NCBI GenBank assembly: GCA_963732875.1
Contig: CAVTBD010000002.1
Location: 1,736,001-1,800,000, forward strand
DNA from: WHSO01 sp963732875
GTDB taxonomy: Bacteria; Pseudomonadota; Alphaproteobacteria; SMXQ01
Reading direction: 5' to 3'
Length of the DNA: 64,000 bases
The notes under the pieces were generated by a model. It saw nothing but the letters and a program-made list of their open reading frames with translations. It was not told the origin of the DNA and did not search any database. The translations under genes were made by a program, and so were the position numbers. Positions 47,494 through 57,341 of the stretch are shown piece by piece (position 1 is the first letter of the stretch; each line of letters begins with the position of its first letter).

Positions 47494-48626
47494 GCGCGCC
47501 CGCGCGCCGGGTCATGTTTCTCGTCACCGAGGACTGGTACTTCTGTTCCCATCGCCTGCCGGTCGCGCGCGCCCTGCGCGACGCGGGCTGGCGGGTCGCG
47601 GTCGCCTGCCGCGTCGCCGATCACGGCGCGGCGATCCGCGCCGAGGGCTTTGCGCTTTACCCGCTCGCGCTGTCGCGGCGCAGCCTCAACCCGTTCCACC
47701 TGGCGGCGGCGCTCATGCGCATCCGGCGCGCCTACCGCGACTTCAGGCCGGACGTGGTGCACCACGTGGCGCTCAAGCCCGCGATGCTGGGCTCCCTCGC
47801 CGCGCGCCTCGCGGGCGTGCCCGGCACGGTCAACGCCATCGCCGGGCTCGGCTTCGTGTTCTCCTCGACGCGCCTCAAGGCGCGCGTGCTGCGTCCGCTC
47901 ATCACGCTGGTGCTGCGCCTCCTGCTCGACGGGCCGCACACCCGCGTGATCGTGCAGAACGACGACGACGGCCGCGCGCTGACGGAACGCGGGATCGTCG
48001 CGCCCGAGCGCCTCGCCGTGATCCGCGGCTCGGGCGTCGATCTCGTCCGGTTCCACCCGACGCCGGAGCCGTCGGGGCCGGTGCGCGCGGTCATGGTGTC
48101 GCGCATGATCGCCGAGAAGGGCGTGCGCGAGCTGGTCGCCGCCGCGCGCATCCTGCGCACGCGCAACGTGCCCGTCAGGATTACACTCGCGGGCATGCCC
48201 GACCCCGAGAACCCCTCGGCGATCCCGGCCGCCGAGCTCGCCGCCTGGCACGCCGAGGGCACCGTCGAGCATCTCGGCCATGTCGCCGACGTCGCGGCGC
48301 TGTGGGCCCAAAGCCATATCGCCGTGCTGCCGTCCTACTACGGCGAGGGCGTGCCGCTCGCGCTGATCGAGGCGGCGGCGGCGGGCCGGCCGGTGATCGC
48401 CGCCGACGGGCCGGGGCTGCGCGATGTGGCGCGGCCCGGCGAGACCGGCCTCCTGGTGCCGCCGCGCAACGCGGTCGCACTGGCCGATGCCGTCGCCGCA
48501 CTGGCCGGGGACGCGACCCTGCGCGCGCGCCTTGGCGCCGGCGCCCGGCGCCTCGCCGAAGTGCGCTTCGGCACCGATACGGTCGTTACCGAGACCCTCG
48601 CGCTCTATCGCGACCTCACAGCCTGA
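47490..48626 (+). CDS. Family 4 glycosyltransferase
   Basis: A 378-residue protein, GTG start at 47490 overlapping asnB. The GT-B fold is seen in VMFLVTEDWYFCSHRLPVARAL, the acceptor-side VHHVALKPAMLGSLAAR, and the C-terminal nucleotide-sugar region LPSYYGEGVPLALIEAAAAG with the E-x7-E motif. The N-terminal type resembles the WbpX/PglA-like enzymes acting on undecaprenyl-linked sugars. It points to a small surface-glycan pair with asnB; no other glycan genes are present here. Confidence 0.9.
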   Translation: MSAPARRVMFLVTEDWYFCSHRLPVARALRDAGWRVAVACRVADHGAAIRAEGFALYPLALSRRSLNPFHLAAALMRIRRAYRDFRPDVVHHVALKPAMLGSLAARLAGVPGTVNAIAGLGFVFSSTRLKARVLRPLITLVLRLLLDGPHTRVIVQNDDDGRALTERGIVAPERLAVIRGSGVDLVRFHPTPEPSGPVRAVMVSRMIAEKGVRELVAAARILRTRNVPVRITLAGMPDPENPSAIPAAELAAWHAEGTVEHLGHVADVAALWAQSHIAVLPSYYGEGVPLALIEAAAAGRPVIAADGPGLRDVARPGETGLLVPPRNAVALADAVAALAGDATLRARLGAGARRLAEVRFGTDTVVTETLALYRDLTA

Positions 48627-48779
48627 CCCCCTCTCCCGGCCCGCGGTCCAGCGGGTAGCAAGCTATTAACCATTTTTGACTAGCGTCGGGGCGTCGCAAG
48701 TGCGGCAGTCTGCCAGAGAAGGACGCCCAACCTGCTTCACGTCCGCAGCCGATTCTGCACGTGCGTTGGCGTCCTTGTT

Positions 48780-49841
48780 ATGGCCGCGGCGACATTCGTG
48801 CTGGCCGAGGGCGCACAGGCCGGGCCGAGCGGCGTCAGGAACGCGCCGCGCGCCACACCCCGCGACGACTGGAGCATGCCATCCGGCAATTCGGCGACAC
48901 TGCCCGGCGGCAGGTATTTCAAGGCGAATGCCGCGACGGACGGGCGCCTCGCCCCCGGACTCTCGGTCCGCTCGCAACTGACGTTCCAGCTCCCGCCCGG
49001 CCCCGACGAATCCCTGCGCGATGCCGAGCCAGAAAGCGCTGTTTCCCCCACCGATCAGGGACTCTATGCCAACCAGCTCTATCTCGATTACGAGCGGGGC
49101 CGGATCGGCCTGCGCGCGGGCAAGTTCGCTCAGAAGTTCGGCATCGCCTGGGACCGGGCACCCGGAATCTGGGGGGCCGACTTCGCCCGCGACTACGAGC
49201 TGGCCCGGCAGGTCGGCGTCGCCGGCGATTTCAGGTTCGGTGGCGGCGACGCAGGGCGCCATACCTTCACCGTCGGAACGTTCTTCGTCGACACCACGGC
49301 GCTGTCGGAAGCGGGACTCACGGAAAGCAGCCGGGTGCGCCATTCCGATGGCGGCCCGGGCAACACCGAGGACTTCTCGTCGTTCTCCGTCGCGCTGGAA
49401 GGCGACGGATTCAAGGCTCTACCGCGGTTGGGCTATCACGTTGCCTTCACGGTGCGTGGTACCGATACAGCCGGCCAGACGCAGGAAAAGGGATATGCCG
49501 GCGCGCTCACGCGTGCGTTCGCGCTCGGCACGGTCGCGGTCAGGCCGCTGCTCGAATGGGTCGGCTTTACCGACCGCAACGGCACGCCCGGCACCGACGT
49601 CACCTACCTCACCACCGGGGCGTCGTTCAACTGGCGGCGCTGGAACCTGGCGCTGTCGCGCACAGCGCGTGATACGGAAACCACCAACTCCGGCAATACC
49701 GACGACACGCTCGCCCAGGTGAGCGCCGGCTATGCTCTCGACGACAGCCTTAACCTCAGCCTCGGCTACCGCTACGCCGAGGAATCGGGAATCGAGACCG
49801 ACATCTACGGTGCGCAGCTAAACTACCGGGTCACCTTCTAG
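48780..49841 (+). CDS. Outer membrane beta-barrel (porin-like) protein
   Basis: A protein of 353 residues from the ATG at 48780. It ends NYRVTF, the terminal Phe expected for BAM-dependent barrels, and alternates short strands with aromatic girdles (LYLDYERGRIGLRAGKF, LNLSLGYRYAEES). The ATG start gives a weak signal peptide lacking a positive end; a CTG at 48732 in frame would add LLHVRSRFCTCVGVLV, making a proper one, so the true start may be upstream. It resembles porin-4-like or alginate-type barrels only broadly, and the transported substance is unknown. Confidence 0.75.
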   Translation: MAAATFVLAEGAQAGPSGVRNAPRATPRDDWSMPSGNSATLPGGRYFKANAATDGRLAPGLSVRSQLTFQLPPGPDESLRDAEPESAVSPTDQGLYANQLYLDYERGRIGLRAGKFAQKFGIAWDRAPGIWGADFARDYELARQVGVAGDFRFGGGDAGRHTFTVGTFFVDTTALSEAGLTESSRVRHSDGGPGNTEDFSSFSVALEGDGFKALPRLGYHVAFTVRGTDTAGQTQEKGYAGALTRAFALGTVAVRPLLEWVGFTDRNGTPGTDVTYLTTGASFNWRRWNLALSRTARDTETTNSGNTDDTLAQVSAGYALDDSLNLSLGYRYAEESGIETDIYGAQLNYRVTF

Positions 49842-49939
49842 CGGTCATGCAGGGGAGGTTTGCGCGATTGGCACTTCCCACCGTCCGCCCCAGGGTATTG
49901 AATGGTGCCGCTTCCCATCCCGAAAGCCGCGAGACGTCC

Positions 49940-50347
49940 ATGGCCCTGGAATACCGCACCCGAAAGCAGGTGAAGCCGCCCGATCTCAACCCTCGCGGCA
50001 CGCTGTTCGGCGGCCGCGTGCTAGAATGGATCGACGAGGAGGCGGCGATCTTCGCTGCCTGCCAGATCGGCTCGACTAGTCTCGTGACCAAGCTCATGTC
50101 CACGGTCAACTTCGTCTCCTCGGCGCGCAACGGCGACATCGTCGAGATCGGCTGCGAGGTGCTCGCGTTCGGCCGCAGCTCGGTGACGGTGCACTGCCAG
50201 GTCCGCAACAAGGAGACCGGCGAGCTGATCACCGAAGTGGACAAGATCGTGTTCGTCCACGTCGACGAAACCGGCCGGCCCGCACCGCACCCGACGTTCC
50301 TCAAGAGCGAGGCCGCGGCGCACGGGAAGGGCCACGCCAAGGCCTGA
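49940..50347 (+). CDS. Acyl-CoA thioesterase, YciA-like hotdog protein
   Basis: A 135-residue cytoplasmic hotdog-fold enzyme from the ATG at 49940. The segment NPRGTLFGGRVLEWIDEEAAIFA has the conserved GG and acidic residues of the catalytic helix, and TKLMSTVNFVSSARNGDIVEIGCEV is the next strand pair. It hydrolyses acyl-CoA to free acid. The C-terminus is His/Lys-rich. It lies close before the convergent MFS gene. Confidence 0.9.
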   Translation: MALEYRTRKQVKPPDLNPRGTLFGGRVLEWIDEEAAIFAACQIGSTSLVTKLMSTVNFVSSARNGDIVEIGCEVLAFGRSSVTVHCQVRNKETGELITEVDKIVFVHVDETGRPAPHPTFLKSEAAAHGKGHAKA

Positions 50348-50351
50348 GCCC

Positions 50352-51602
50352 TCACCCCTCGCGCGCGTTCTCGTGGATCTCGGGATGGCGCGTCATCCAT
50401 ACCGCGATGGCGATCATGATCGCGCTGGCCAGCGCGCCCAGCACGTAGAAGCTGGCCTCGATCCCCGCGAACTGCGCGATCGCCCCCATCAGCACCGGCG
50501 CCGCGACCGAGGTGATGCGGTTGCAGGTCCCGCGCAGGCCGATCGCCTTGCCGTGGGCGCCCGTGCCCGCCGTGCGCAGCATGAGGGTGATCACCAGCGG
50601 CTGGTGGATGCCGTTGAGCAGCGTGCGCACGCACAGGATCAGCGCCAGCATGACGAAGGTACCGAGCATCGGCGTGATCGCGATCAGCGCGATTCCCGCC
50701 CACACCACCGACCACAGCAGCCAGTAATGACGCACGACGCGCGACAGCGGAGCCGCCAGCAGTGGCCCGACGCTGGCGGTGACTGAAGATAGCGAGAACA
50801 GGATGCCGATGAGCGTGCCGGAAATCCCGGTCTCGTTCAGCCACACCACGTAGAACGACGACTGGATGTTGTTGCCGAGGTGCACCATCATGCCGATCGA
50901 CGCGGTGATCGCGACTGTCGGGATCGCGAGCAGGCGGAACGCCGCGATGTAGTCGGCGGGATTGGGCAGGAGTTCGCGCAGGCTGCGGATGCGGCCACGG
51001 CCCGCTACCGGCACCTCGTCGCGGACCGTGGCATGGACCGGCAGCGTCGGCAGCGCGAGCGCCGAGACGAAGGCGCCGAGGCCCCACAGGCTCGCGATCA
51101 CGAAGGCACCCCACGGGCCCGACAGGTCCCACACTGCGCCCGCCATGGGCGGCCCGATGATGTTGCCGACGCGGCTGATGACCGAGAGCCGCCCAGCGTA
51201 ACGGGTACGGCCCTGCATGAGCTGGCCGATCAGGGTCTGGGCGCCGAGCCAGCCCATGGAATCCGACAGGCCCCACAGGAGCTGCAGGGCGATCACCGCC
51301 GCCACCCACGGCATCAGCGGATAGAACAGCGGCGCGAGGAACCCGATGGCCGTGAAGAACAGCATCACCCGGCGCCCGCCGATGCGGTCCATCAGGGCGC
51401 CGGCATGGATCGACAGGAACAGGGGCAGGAACGGGCGGCAGCCGAGCACGACGCCGAGCGCGAACGGCGACAGGTCGAGCCGCACCACCCACAAGGGCAC
51501 GATGGTGACGGCGATGAAATACATGGTGGTCGAGAACGCGCCGATCCCGTAGACGGCGAGTTCGACGCGGAGCGGCACGCGGTCCTCGGCGGGCAGGCTC
51601 AC
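50352..51602 (-). CDS. MFS transporter
   Basis: A 416-residue membrane protein with about 12 hydrophobic helices. The motif between helices 2 and 3, GALMDRIGGRRVMLFF, is the MFS signature. Helices such as FIAFRLLAIPTVAIT-type stretches and FMLALILCVRTLLNG fit a drug/metabolite proton-linked exporter. The substrate is unknown. It lies 39 bases downstream of the hybrid kinase gene on the same strand, so co-expression is likely. Confidence 0.88.
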   Translation of the reverse strand: MSLPAEDRVPLRVELAVYGIGAFSTTMYFIAVTIVPLWVVRLDLSPFALGVVLGCRPFLPLFLSIHAGALMDRIGGRRVMLFFTAIGFLAPLFYPLMPWVAAVIALQLLWGLSDSMGWLGAQTLIGQLMQGRTRYAGRLSVISRVGNIIGPPMAGAVWDLSGPWGAFVIASLWGLGAFVSALALPTLPVHATVRDEVPVAGRGRIRSLRELLPNPADYIAAFRLLAIPTVAITASIGMMVHLGNNIQSSFYVVWLNETGISGTLIGILFSLSSVTASVGPLLAAPLSRVVRHYWLLWSVVWAGIALIAITPMLGTFVMLALILCVRTLLNGIHQPLVITLMLRTAGTGAHGKAIGLRGTCNRITSVAAPVLMGAIAQFAGIEASFYVLGALASAIMIAIAVWMTRHPEIHENAREG

Positions 51603-51641
51603 CGGCCGTGCCCTCCCCGTCCCCGGCGACGCCGGACGCGG

Positions 51642-53577
51642 TCAGGACGGCTCGGGGCCATCGAGGGTCGCCCGGATACGGCGGGCCAGAAGAATGAGCT
51701 CGAACGGCTTGTTGATCAGGACCGCGCCTTCGAGGCCCGAGGTGTCGGTGAATGCGCCGGCGGCGTAGCCGCTCATGAAGATCGCACGAACCGGCCCGAA
51801 CTGGTTGCGCACGCTCGCCACGATCGCCGGGCCGCGATGGCCGCTCGGCAGCACCACGTCCGACAGGATGAGGTCGGGCTTGCCATGCGCGGCGAGCTTG
51901 TCGAACGCCTCCTCGGCGCCGGCCACGGTCTCGACGCGGTAGCCGAGCCGATTGCAGATAGCGCTCGACCAGGTCGCGCACCTCGCCGTCGTCTTCGATG
52001 ACGAAGACGTACTCGTTGCCCCGGGGCACGCCGGTGACGTCCGTCGGCAGATCGGTGGGCCGCTCCGCGGGTGCGGCGCGCGGCAGGAACAGCCGTACCG
52101 TGGTGCCGCGGCCGACCTCGCTCTGGATCGTCACGCGACCGCCCGACTGCTGGATGAAACCGTACACCATGCTGAGACCGAGGCCGGTCCCCTGACCGGC
52201 CGGCTTGGTGGTGTAGAACGGCTCCCACACCTTGTCGAGCTTCTCCTGGGGAATCCCGATACCGGTGTCGCTCACCGCGATCACCACATAGCGACCGGGC
52301 GGGATCGGCTGGGGTGACGTGCCGGCCGCCTTGATCTCGGCGTCGGTGGAGAGCAGTACCGACGCCGTGCCGATGCGCACCGTGCCGCCGTCGCCCATGG
52401 CATCGCGCGCGTTGATGGCGAGGTTGAGGATCGCGTTCTCGAGCTGGTTGGGATCGACCAGAGCCGGCTCCAGCCCGGCCTGCGGGGTGAACACGACGCC
52501 CGCCCCCTGGCCGAGGGTACGCCCCAGCATCTCGGTCATCGAACCGATCAGCGTGTTGACGTCCACCGCCTCGGGCTGGAGGGTCTGCTTGCGCGAGAAT
52601 GCGAGCAGGCGCTGAGTGAGCTGGGCGCCACGATCGCTCGCCCGGAGGATTGCCTGGATCTCGCGCCGTCCCGCCTCGCCGCCCGAGAACTCCGAGAGCA
52701 GCTCGGCATTACCCTGGATCACCGCCAGCAGATTATTGAAGTCGTGCGATATGCCGCCGGTGAGCTGGCCGATCGCCTCCATCTTCTGGGCCTGCAGCAG
52801 CCGGCTCTCGGTCTCGATGCGCGCGGCCATCTCGGTGCGCAGGGTCTCGTTGGTACGATCGAGCTCGGCGGTGCGCTCGTGGACGCGCTGCTCCAAATGG
52901 TCGCGCGCCCCCGAGAGCTCCGCGACCAGCACCCGGTTTTCCTCCTGCAGGGTGAGCGAATGCAGCAGCATCCTGTGTGCCGACCGCCCCTGCCCGGCCA
53001 GCATGAAGATGAACAGGACCGACATCAGCCCCATGGTGATGTAGATGTCCTCGAAGGAGTACAGGAAGAAGTTGACCGCGAGCGGCGCGCCCGCGCCCAC
53101 CAGGAACAGGTAGAGGCCCGGCAGCAGGGGATAGGTCATGGCGGCGGCGGCGGAGCAGGTTCCCGCGATGACGAAGGCGATGAAGACGTGGTTCCAGATT
53201 TCGGGAGACAGCCAGACGATCATGCTGGCAACGCCCCACAGCGACGCCGACGCCGTCGAGCCGACGATGAAGTACCGGCCCCACTTTTCGATGTCCTTGC
53301 CCGGATCGCGCCGCCGGAACGCCCGCCCGAGCAGGTAGCGCCCGCCCGCGACGACGAACACCAACGCCACCCAGCCGACCAGCAGGACGTGCGCGACCTG
53401 TCCCCAGATCACGGCGGCCACCAGGGCCGCGTTGACGACGTGGGCGATGAGCCGCTGCGGGAAGTCGTAGAGCAGGCCGACCTGCGCGATGCGCACGCGC
53501 CGCCGCGATTGCGGATCGAGCGCCTGCACTTCTCGTCGAACGTCACTCACACGTCGGAGGCTCCACCACGTCCCCAT
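51642..53577 (-). CDS. Membrane hybrid histidine kinase (one-base frameshift before the receiver)
   Basis: From an ATG at 53577 (a GTG at 53550 is an alternative). Five or six membrane helices occupy about residues 40-195, followed by a coiled coil (RVHERTAELDRTNETL), the H-box IGQLTGGISHDFNNLLAV, N-box NLAINARDAMGDGG, G1 VSDTGIGIPQ and G2 GTGLGLSMVYGF. After DLVERYLQS an extra base near 51948 breaks the frame; the receiver continues AGAEEAFDKLAAHGKPDLIL with its phosphoacceptor in LSDVVLPSG and lysine in LINKPFE. Corrected length is about 645. No PAS domain is visible; the membrane part may be the sensor. Confidence 0.88.
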
Positions 53578-53627
53578 GTTACCGCCGGGACCGGGCCGAT
53601 TGGCCAACCCGCGGCGGAGCCGCCGAT

Positions 53628-54980
53628 CTAGAAGCGCACGCGCACCTGAAGCGCCAGAATGTCGGCCGCCGCGTCGAAGCTGCCGTTGAGGTTGCCCCTG
53701 AGTGCGTTGTTCGTGTCCGACGTGCTCAACTGGATCGACGGGTTGTTGATGAACAAGTGAGTATAGCCGATATCCGCCGTCGCATCGGGGGAGAATTGAT
53801 AGCTCGCGCCGACGCTGACCCATTTGCGGTCCTCGTCCGGAATACGCGGGGTGCGGGTCGCGTCGGGCACCGGCGACTGGTCGTAGGCGAGGCCGCCCCG
53901 CAGCTTCCAGTGGTCGTCCATCTGGTAGGTCGCTCCCACCGCGAAGAACCAGGTGTTCCTCCAGTTCTCGGTGATGACGCTGTCGCTCTGGTGCGAGTTA
54001 TCGAACTGGACGCGCAGTTCCCGCATCCGGTTCCAATGGGTCCAGGCCACCTCCGCCATCACGGTGAGGCGTGGATCGACCTCGTGATAGGCGCCGAACG
54101 AGACGGTCTCCGGCAGATTGAGGTTGGCCCTGGCGCCGGTTCGGACGAAGGCATTGGAGGACGTGGCAATCGCATTGCCAACGGCGCTGTTGTTGAAATC
54201 CGCCGCGCCGTCGAGCCGGTTGCGCAGCTCGGAGCGATAGGCGGCACCGATCCGCGTGCCAGGGGCAATGTCGTAGAGGACGCCGAGGTTGTAACCGAGC
54301 GCGAGATCGTCGCCCTCGATGGTCGCGATACCATCGTCCTGGGTCGGGGTGCCGCCGTTGGCGCCCCCGAAGCCGCCGGACCCGACGGGCAGGGCATCGA
54401 GGGTGCCGAAATCGACCGCGTTGGACAGCACGCCGCGGGTATAGGCGATCCGCACGCCGCCACCGAGCGACAGGGCAGGCGTCACCTTGTAAGCCACCAC
54501 CGGGTTGAGGTCGTAGGTGGTGAGCTCGGTCTTGAGCGCGTGGTAGCGGCCGGCCCAGCCGGAATCGTAGTCGGTGCTGAGGCCGAACGGCACCGTCAGG
54601 GACACGCCGCCGAACAGGCGCGGCGAGAACTGGTGCGACAGGTAGAGCGCCGGCGCGAGTGCGTCCGGCGCCACGTCGGAGCCGCCGTTGCCGCCACCGA
54701 TCGTGCCACCGAGCACCGTGGTCGCGCTGTCCTTCCTGAATTCCGCGCTCGGCGCGATGGCGATCACGGTGAAAATCCCGTGATCGCCGGGATGACGGGT
54801 GAGGCCGGCCGGGTTGAAGGCCATGTAGCTCACGTCCTCGGCCGCGGCGGTGGCACCGGCGAAGGCAGTGCCCTGGCCGGAGGCGCTGGTCTCACGCAGG
54901 GCGAAGCCCGAGGCGAAGGCTGTCGCCGGCACGATGGCGGCCACGAGCAGGGCCACGGTCCTGATTATCATGGTAGGCAT
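53628..54980 (-). CDS. fadL: FadL/OmpP1-type outer membrane hydrophobic-compound transporter
   Basis: A 450-residue outer membrane protein with a signal peptide ending near PATAFAS, then GFALRETSASGQGTAFAGAT, the N-terminal plug and NPA region (MAFNPAGLTRH). The C-terminus is QVRVRF, a terminal-Phe barrel. Family members take up long-chain fatty acids or aromatic hydrocarbons. It is divergent from a TctC-type receptor gene at the edge of the catabolic region, so a hydrophobic aromatic substrate is as plausible as fatty acids. Confidence 0.9.
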   Translation of the reverse strand: MPTMIIRTVALLVAAIVPATAFASGFALRETSASGQGTAFAGATAAAEDVSYMAFNPAGLTRHPGDHGIFTVIAIAPSAEFRKDSATTVLGGTIGGGNGGSDVAPDALAPALYLSHQFSPRLFGGVSLTVPFGLSTDYDSGWAGRYHALKTELTTYDLNPVVAYKVTPALSLGGGVRIAYTRGVLSNAVDFGTLDALPVGSGGFGGANGGTPTQDDGIATIEGDDLALGYNLGVLYDIAPGTRIGAAYRSELRNRLDGAADFNNSAVGNAIATSSNAFVRTGARANLNLPETVSFGAYHEVDPRLTVMAEVAWTHWNRMRELRVQFDNSHQSDSVITENWRNTWFFAVGATYQMDDHWKLRGGLAYDQSPVPDATRTPRIPDEDRKWVSVGASYQFSPDATADIGYTHLFINNPSIQLSTSDTNNALRGNLNGSFDAAADILALQVRVRF

Positions 54981-55031
54981 GTCGGCTCCCGTTCACGGGC
55001 CCGTTTCCGGGCCCTCCCCCCCAAGGGGCGC

Positions 55032-55053
55032 GCTTAAGAGCTGAAATTTAAGC
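55032..55053. promoter_or_regulatory. Inverted repeat GCTTAA-N10-TTAAGC
   Basis: Perfect 6-bp arms 50-70 bases upstream of the fadL start in AT-rich DNA of the divergent fadL/tctC gap (54981-55269). Its place suits an operator or promoter element of fadL. Confidence 0.45.
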
Positions 55054-55167
55054 ATAAATATCGTTAACCATAAGTTACCGGCCGACCGGGCACGGCACTC
55101 AGGTTTTATATCCATGGGAGCACGGGGACCGGGAAAAACCGGGGAACCGGCGAAGGCACTTGTGTAA

Positions 55168-55178
55168 TTGTCCGACAA
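55168..55178. promoter_or_regulatory. FadR-subfamily GntR-type operator TTGTCCGACAA
   Basis: An 11-bp palindrome around a central C that fits the TNGTNNNACNA pattern recognised by FadR-subfamily GntR regulators. It is 92 bases upstream of the tctC ATG at 55270. No GntR-type gene is in the window, so the regulator would be encoded elsewhere. Confidence 0.5.
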
Positions 55179-55269
55179 AGGACGATGGGCTAATGTCCGG
55201 CCGTCACCACAAGAAGCCCCACGACCGCTGGGACCTTTCCCCCCCAGAAAGACACAAGGACCAACAACC

Positions 55270-56331
55270 ATGCATCGGACCCTCACGTTGACGTTCGCGC
55301 TCGGCGCGGCCGCCGCCCTTGCCATGGCCGCCGTGCCCGCGCGGGCCGCGGATTTCTACGCCGGCAAGCAGATCGACTTCCAGATCGGCGGCAATCCCGG
55401 CGGCGGCTACGACACCTACGCCCGCACCGTGTCCCGCCACCTGAGCGGCCACATTCCCGGCCATCCGACGATCATCAACAAGAACGTGCCGGGCGCCGGC
55501 AGCGCGAAGCTCGCGGCCTACCTCTACACCATCGCGCCCAAGAACGGCCTGGTGATCGGTGCGCTCTACCCGGGCGCCATCATGGGACCGTTGCTCGATC
55601 CCCGGCTCAAGGGCCGCTACGACCCGACCAAGTTCGAATACCTGGGCAGTGCCGATTCCGGCTCGCGCGTGTGCCTGACCCGCAAGGAGTCGAAGATCAA
55701 GACCTTCGAGGACGCGATGAAGCAGAAAGTCGTCCTCGGCGCCTCCCAGGCGGGCGGGTCGACCCGCGACTATGCGATCTTCCTCAACGCCACCGCCGGC
55801 AGCAAGTTCGAGATCGTGTCGGGCTACAAGGGCTCGGTCGACATCCTGCTCGCGGTCGAGCGCGGCGAGGTCGAGGGGCTGTGCGGCTTCGACTGGTCGA
55901 GCCTGCTGTCCCAGCGTCCGCAATGGGGCAAGAAGGGCGCGGTCAACGTGCTCCTTCAGATGGCGCCGGAGCCCGACAAGAAGCTGACCAAGATGGGCGT
56001 GCCGGACTTCTGGAAGTACATGAAGACGGAGGAGGACAGGCAGATGGCCACCCTGCTGGTCACCCAGCAGGTCTTCGGGCGCCCCTACATGGCGCCTCCG
56101 GGCACGCCGAAGGACCGCGTCAAGACCCTGCGCGACTCCATGTGGGCGACCTTCACAGATCCCGCCTACGAGAAGGATGCGATCCGTGCCCGCCTGGCGG
56201 TCAATCCGGCCAAGGGCGAGAAGGTGCAGGAACTGGTGGTGAAGCTCTATGCAACGCCATCCGCCGTGGTCGAGAAGGCCAAGAAGGTGATGCTGCCGCC
56301 CAAGTCGGCGAAGAAGAAGAAAAAGAAGTAG
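55270..56331 (+). CDS. TctC-type solute-binding protein, Lys-rich tail
   Basis: A 353-residue secreted protein with AAGGA ahead of the ATG at 55270. The signal peptide ends near PARAAD, and the mature start DFYAGKQIDFQIGGNPGGGY and NKNVPGAGSAKLAAYLY match the tripartite tricarboxylate receptor family. It ends PPKSAKKKKKK, a six-lysine tail like that of the paralogue at 39.8 kb. Membrane components TctA/TctB are absent nearby. Its place at the head of the catabolic region suggests it binds the ring acid or a related carboxylate. A strong terminator follows. Confidence 0.92.
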   Translation: MHRTLTLTFALGAAAALAMAAVPARAADFYAGKQIDFQIGGNPGGGYDTYARTVSRHLSGHIPGHPTIINKNVPGAGSAKLAAYLYTIAPKNGLVIGALYPGAIMGPLLDPRLKGRYDPTKFEYLGSADSGSRVCLTRKESKIKTFEDAMKQKVVLGASQAGGSTRDYAIFLNATAGSKFEIVSGYKGSVDILLAVERGEVEGLCGFDWSSLLSQRPQWGKKGAVNVLLQMAPEPDKKLTKMGVPDFWKYMKTEEDRQMATLLVTQQVFGRPYMAPPGTPKDRVKTLRDSMWATFTDPAYEKDAIRARLAVNPAKGEKVQELVVKLYATPSAVVEKAKKVMLPPKSAKKKKKK

Positions 56332-56359
56332 TCGCCGCAACGGCGCGACCGAAGAGACA

Positions 56360-56389
56360 GGCCCCGGAAGCGATTCCGGGGCCTTTTTT
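56360..56389 (+). terminator. Strong intrinsic terminator
   Basis: GGCCCCGGAA (56360-56369), loop GCGA, TTCCGGGGCC (56374-56383), then six T bases. It lies 28 bases after the tctC stop; reading leftward it also sits just beyond the end of the convergent phosphoesterase gene. Confidence 0.95.
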
Positions 56390-56393
56390 CTCG

Positions 56394-57146
56394 TCACGGG
56401 GCGTCGAACGGCGCCAGCATCTTGGGCGCGATGCGCGGCGGGCCGCCGCCCAACGTGACCACGTTGACCGACCGCGCCACCTCGGGCGAGCCGGAATAAC
56501 AGGCGACGACAGGTCCGGTACCGACCCGGATCGTCTGATTCCAGTGGCCCAGCGCGAGGTAGTCCGCGCCGGTGGCCGCGATCTCGGCGTCGCCGATCAG
56601 CCACGCCGGCCGCGGCCGGCGGCGACGGTCGGGCACCGGGTCGTAATGGCCGTGAGCGATGGCGACATGGTGGCGCGCGCCGCGGCGCCGCGGCGCGCGC
56701 AGCGGCACCATGTCGTCGTAATCGCGATGGGGATTGCCCCATACCTCGAGGCCGAGGGAGGGGAACGTGCTCACGCGTCCGCAGGTGACGCCGAGAACGT
56801 GCACGCCGGTGCCGTCGGTCAGCAGGCGCGCGCGCCACACCCCGTCGGGCACCAGGGGATCATGGTTGCCCGGCAGCACCACGATCGGCATCGGCGCGGC
56901 GGCGAGGAGCGCCGCAGTGCGCTCGACCAGGGGGACGGGCACGCGGTTGTTCTCGAACACGTCGCCGGCGAGCAGCACGACGTCGGCCGCGACCGCCACG
57001 GCGGCTTCCAGCACCCGCGCCAGCACGCGCGTGGAATCCCCGCCGCACAGGCGTGTCGTTTCCTCGTCGCCGATATGCAGGTCGGAGGAATGGACCAGGA
57101 CGATCCCCTTCTCCCCCCCTGACTCTGTTCGGGATTTATTAACCAC
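56394..57146 (-). CDS. Metallophosphoesterase (SbcD/YfcE-like)
   Basis: A calcineurin-fold protein of up to 250 residues. All metal motifs are there: HSSDLHIGD (D-x-H), LLAGDVFENN (GD), LPGNHDPL (GNHD), AIAHGHYD and LGHWNQ. The start is unclear: the open frame extends to 57185, the GTG at 57146 is one candidate, and the better-placed GGAGAAGGGG site is followed only by ATC/GTC/CTG codons. Relatives often start 3-5 residues before HSSDLH. Substrate unknown; it lies between two binding-protein genes and may not belong to the catabolic set. Confidence 0.85.
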   Translation of the reverse strand: MVNKSRTESGGEKGIVLVHSSDLHIGDEETTRLCGGDSTRVLARVLEAAVAVAADVVLLAGDVFENNRVPVPLVERTAALLAAAPMPIVVLPGNHDPLVPDGVWRARLLTDGTGVHVLGVTCGRVSTFPSLGLEVWGNPHRDYDDMVPLRAPRRRGARHHVAIAHGHYDPVPDRRRRPRPAWLIGDAEIAATGADYLALGHWNQTIRVGTGPVVACYSGSPEVARSVNVVTLGGGPPRIAPKMLAPFDAP

Positions 57147-57341
57147 GCCGACCCGCAATGTTGCTTCGGAGCTCGAGTGAAGCACGCAACTCGCCCCCTG
57201 GCCAGAGGGTGCGCCGCTTCATACAAACATATGCTCTATACCAACGTATGGAGAGGCCAGCTTTCCGTGGACTGTGGCGTTGCCGGGTGGCAGATTGCGC
57301 GCGTCACAAGTACAGCGTATGAGCAACAGGAGACCCTCTTC

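Noticed and set aside
57146..57341. An extra N-terminal extension on the third tctC gene starting at 57177
   Set aside because: The added 55 residues would precede the signal peptide at 57342 and include part of the divergent phosphoesterase leader; the internal ATG gives a normal secreted protein.
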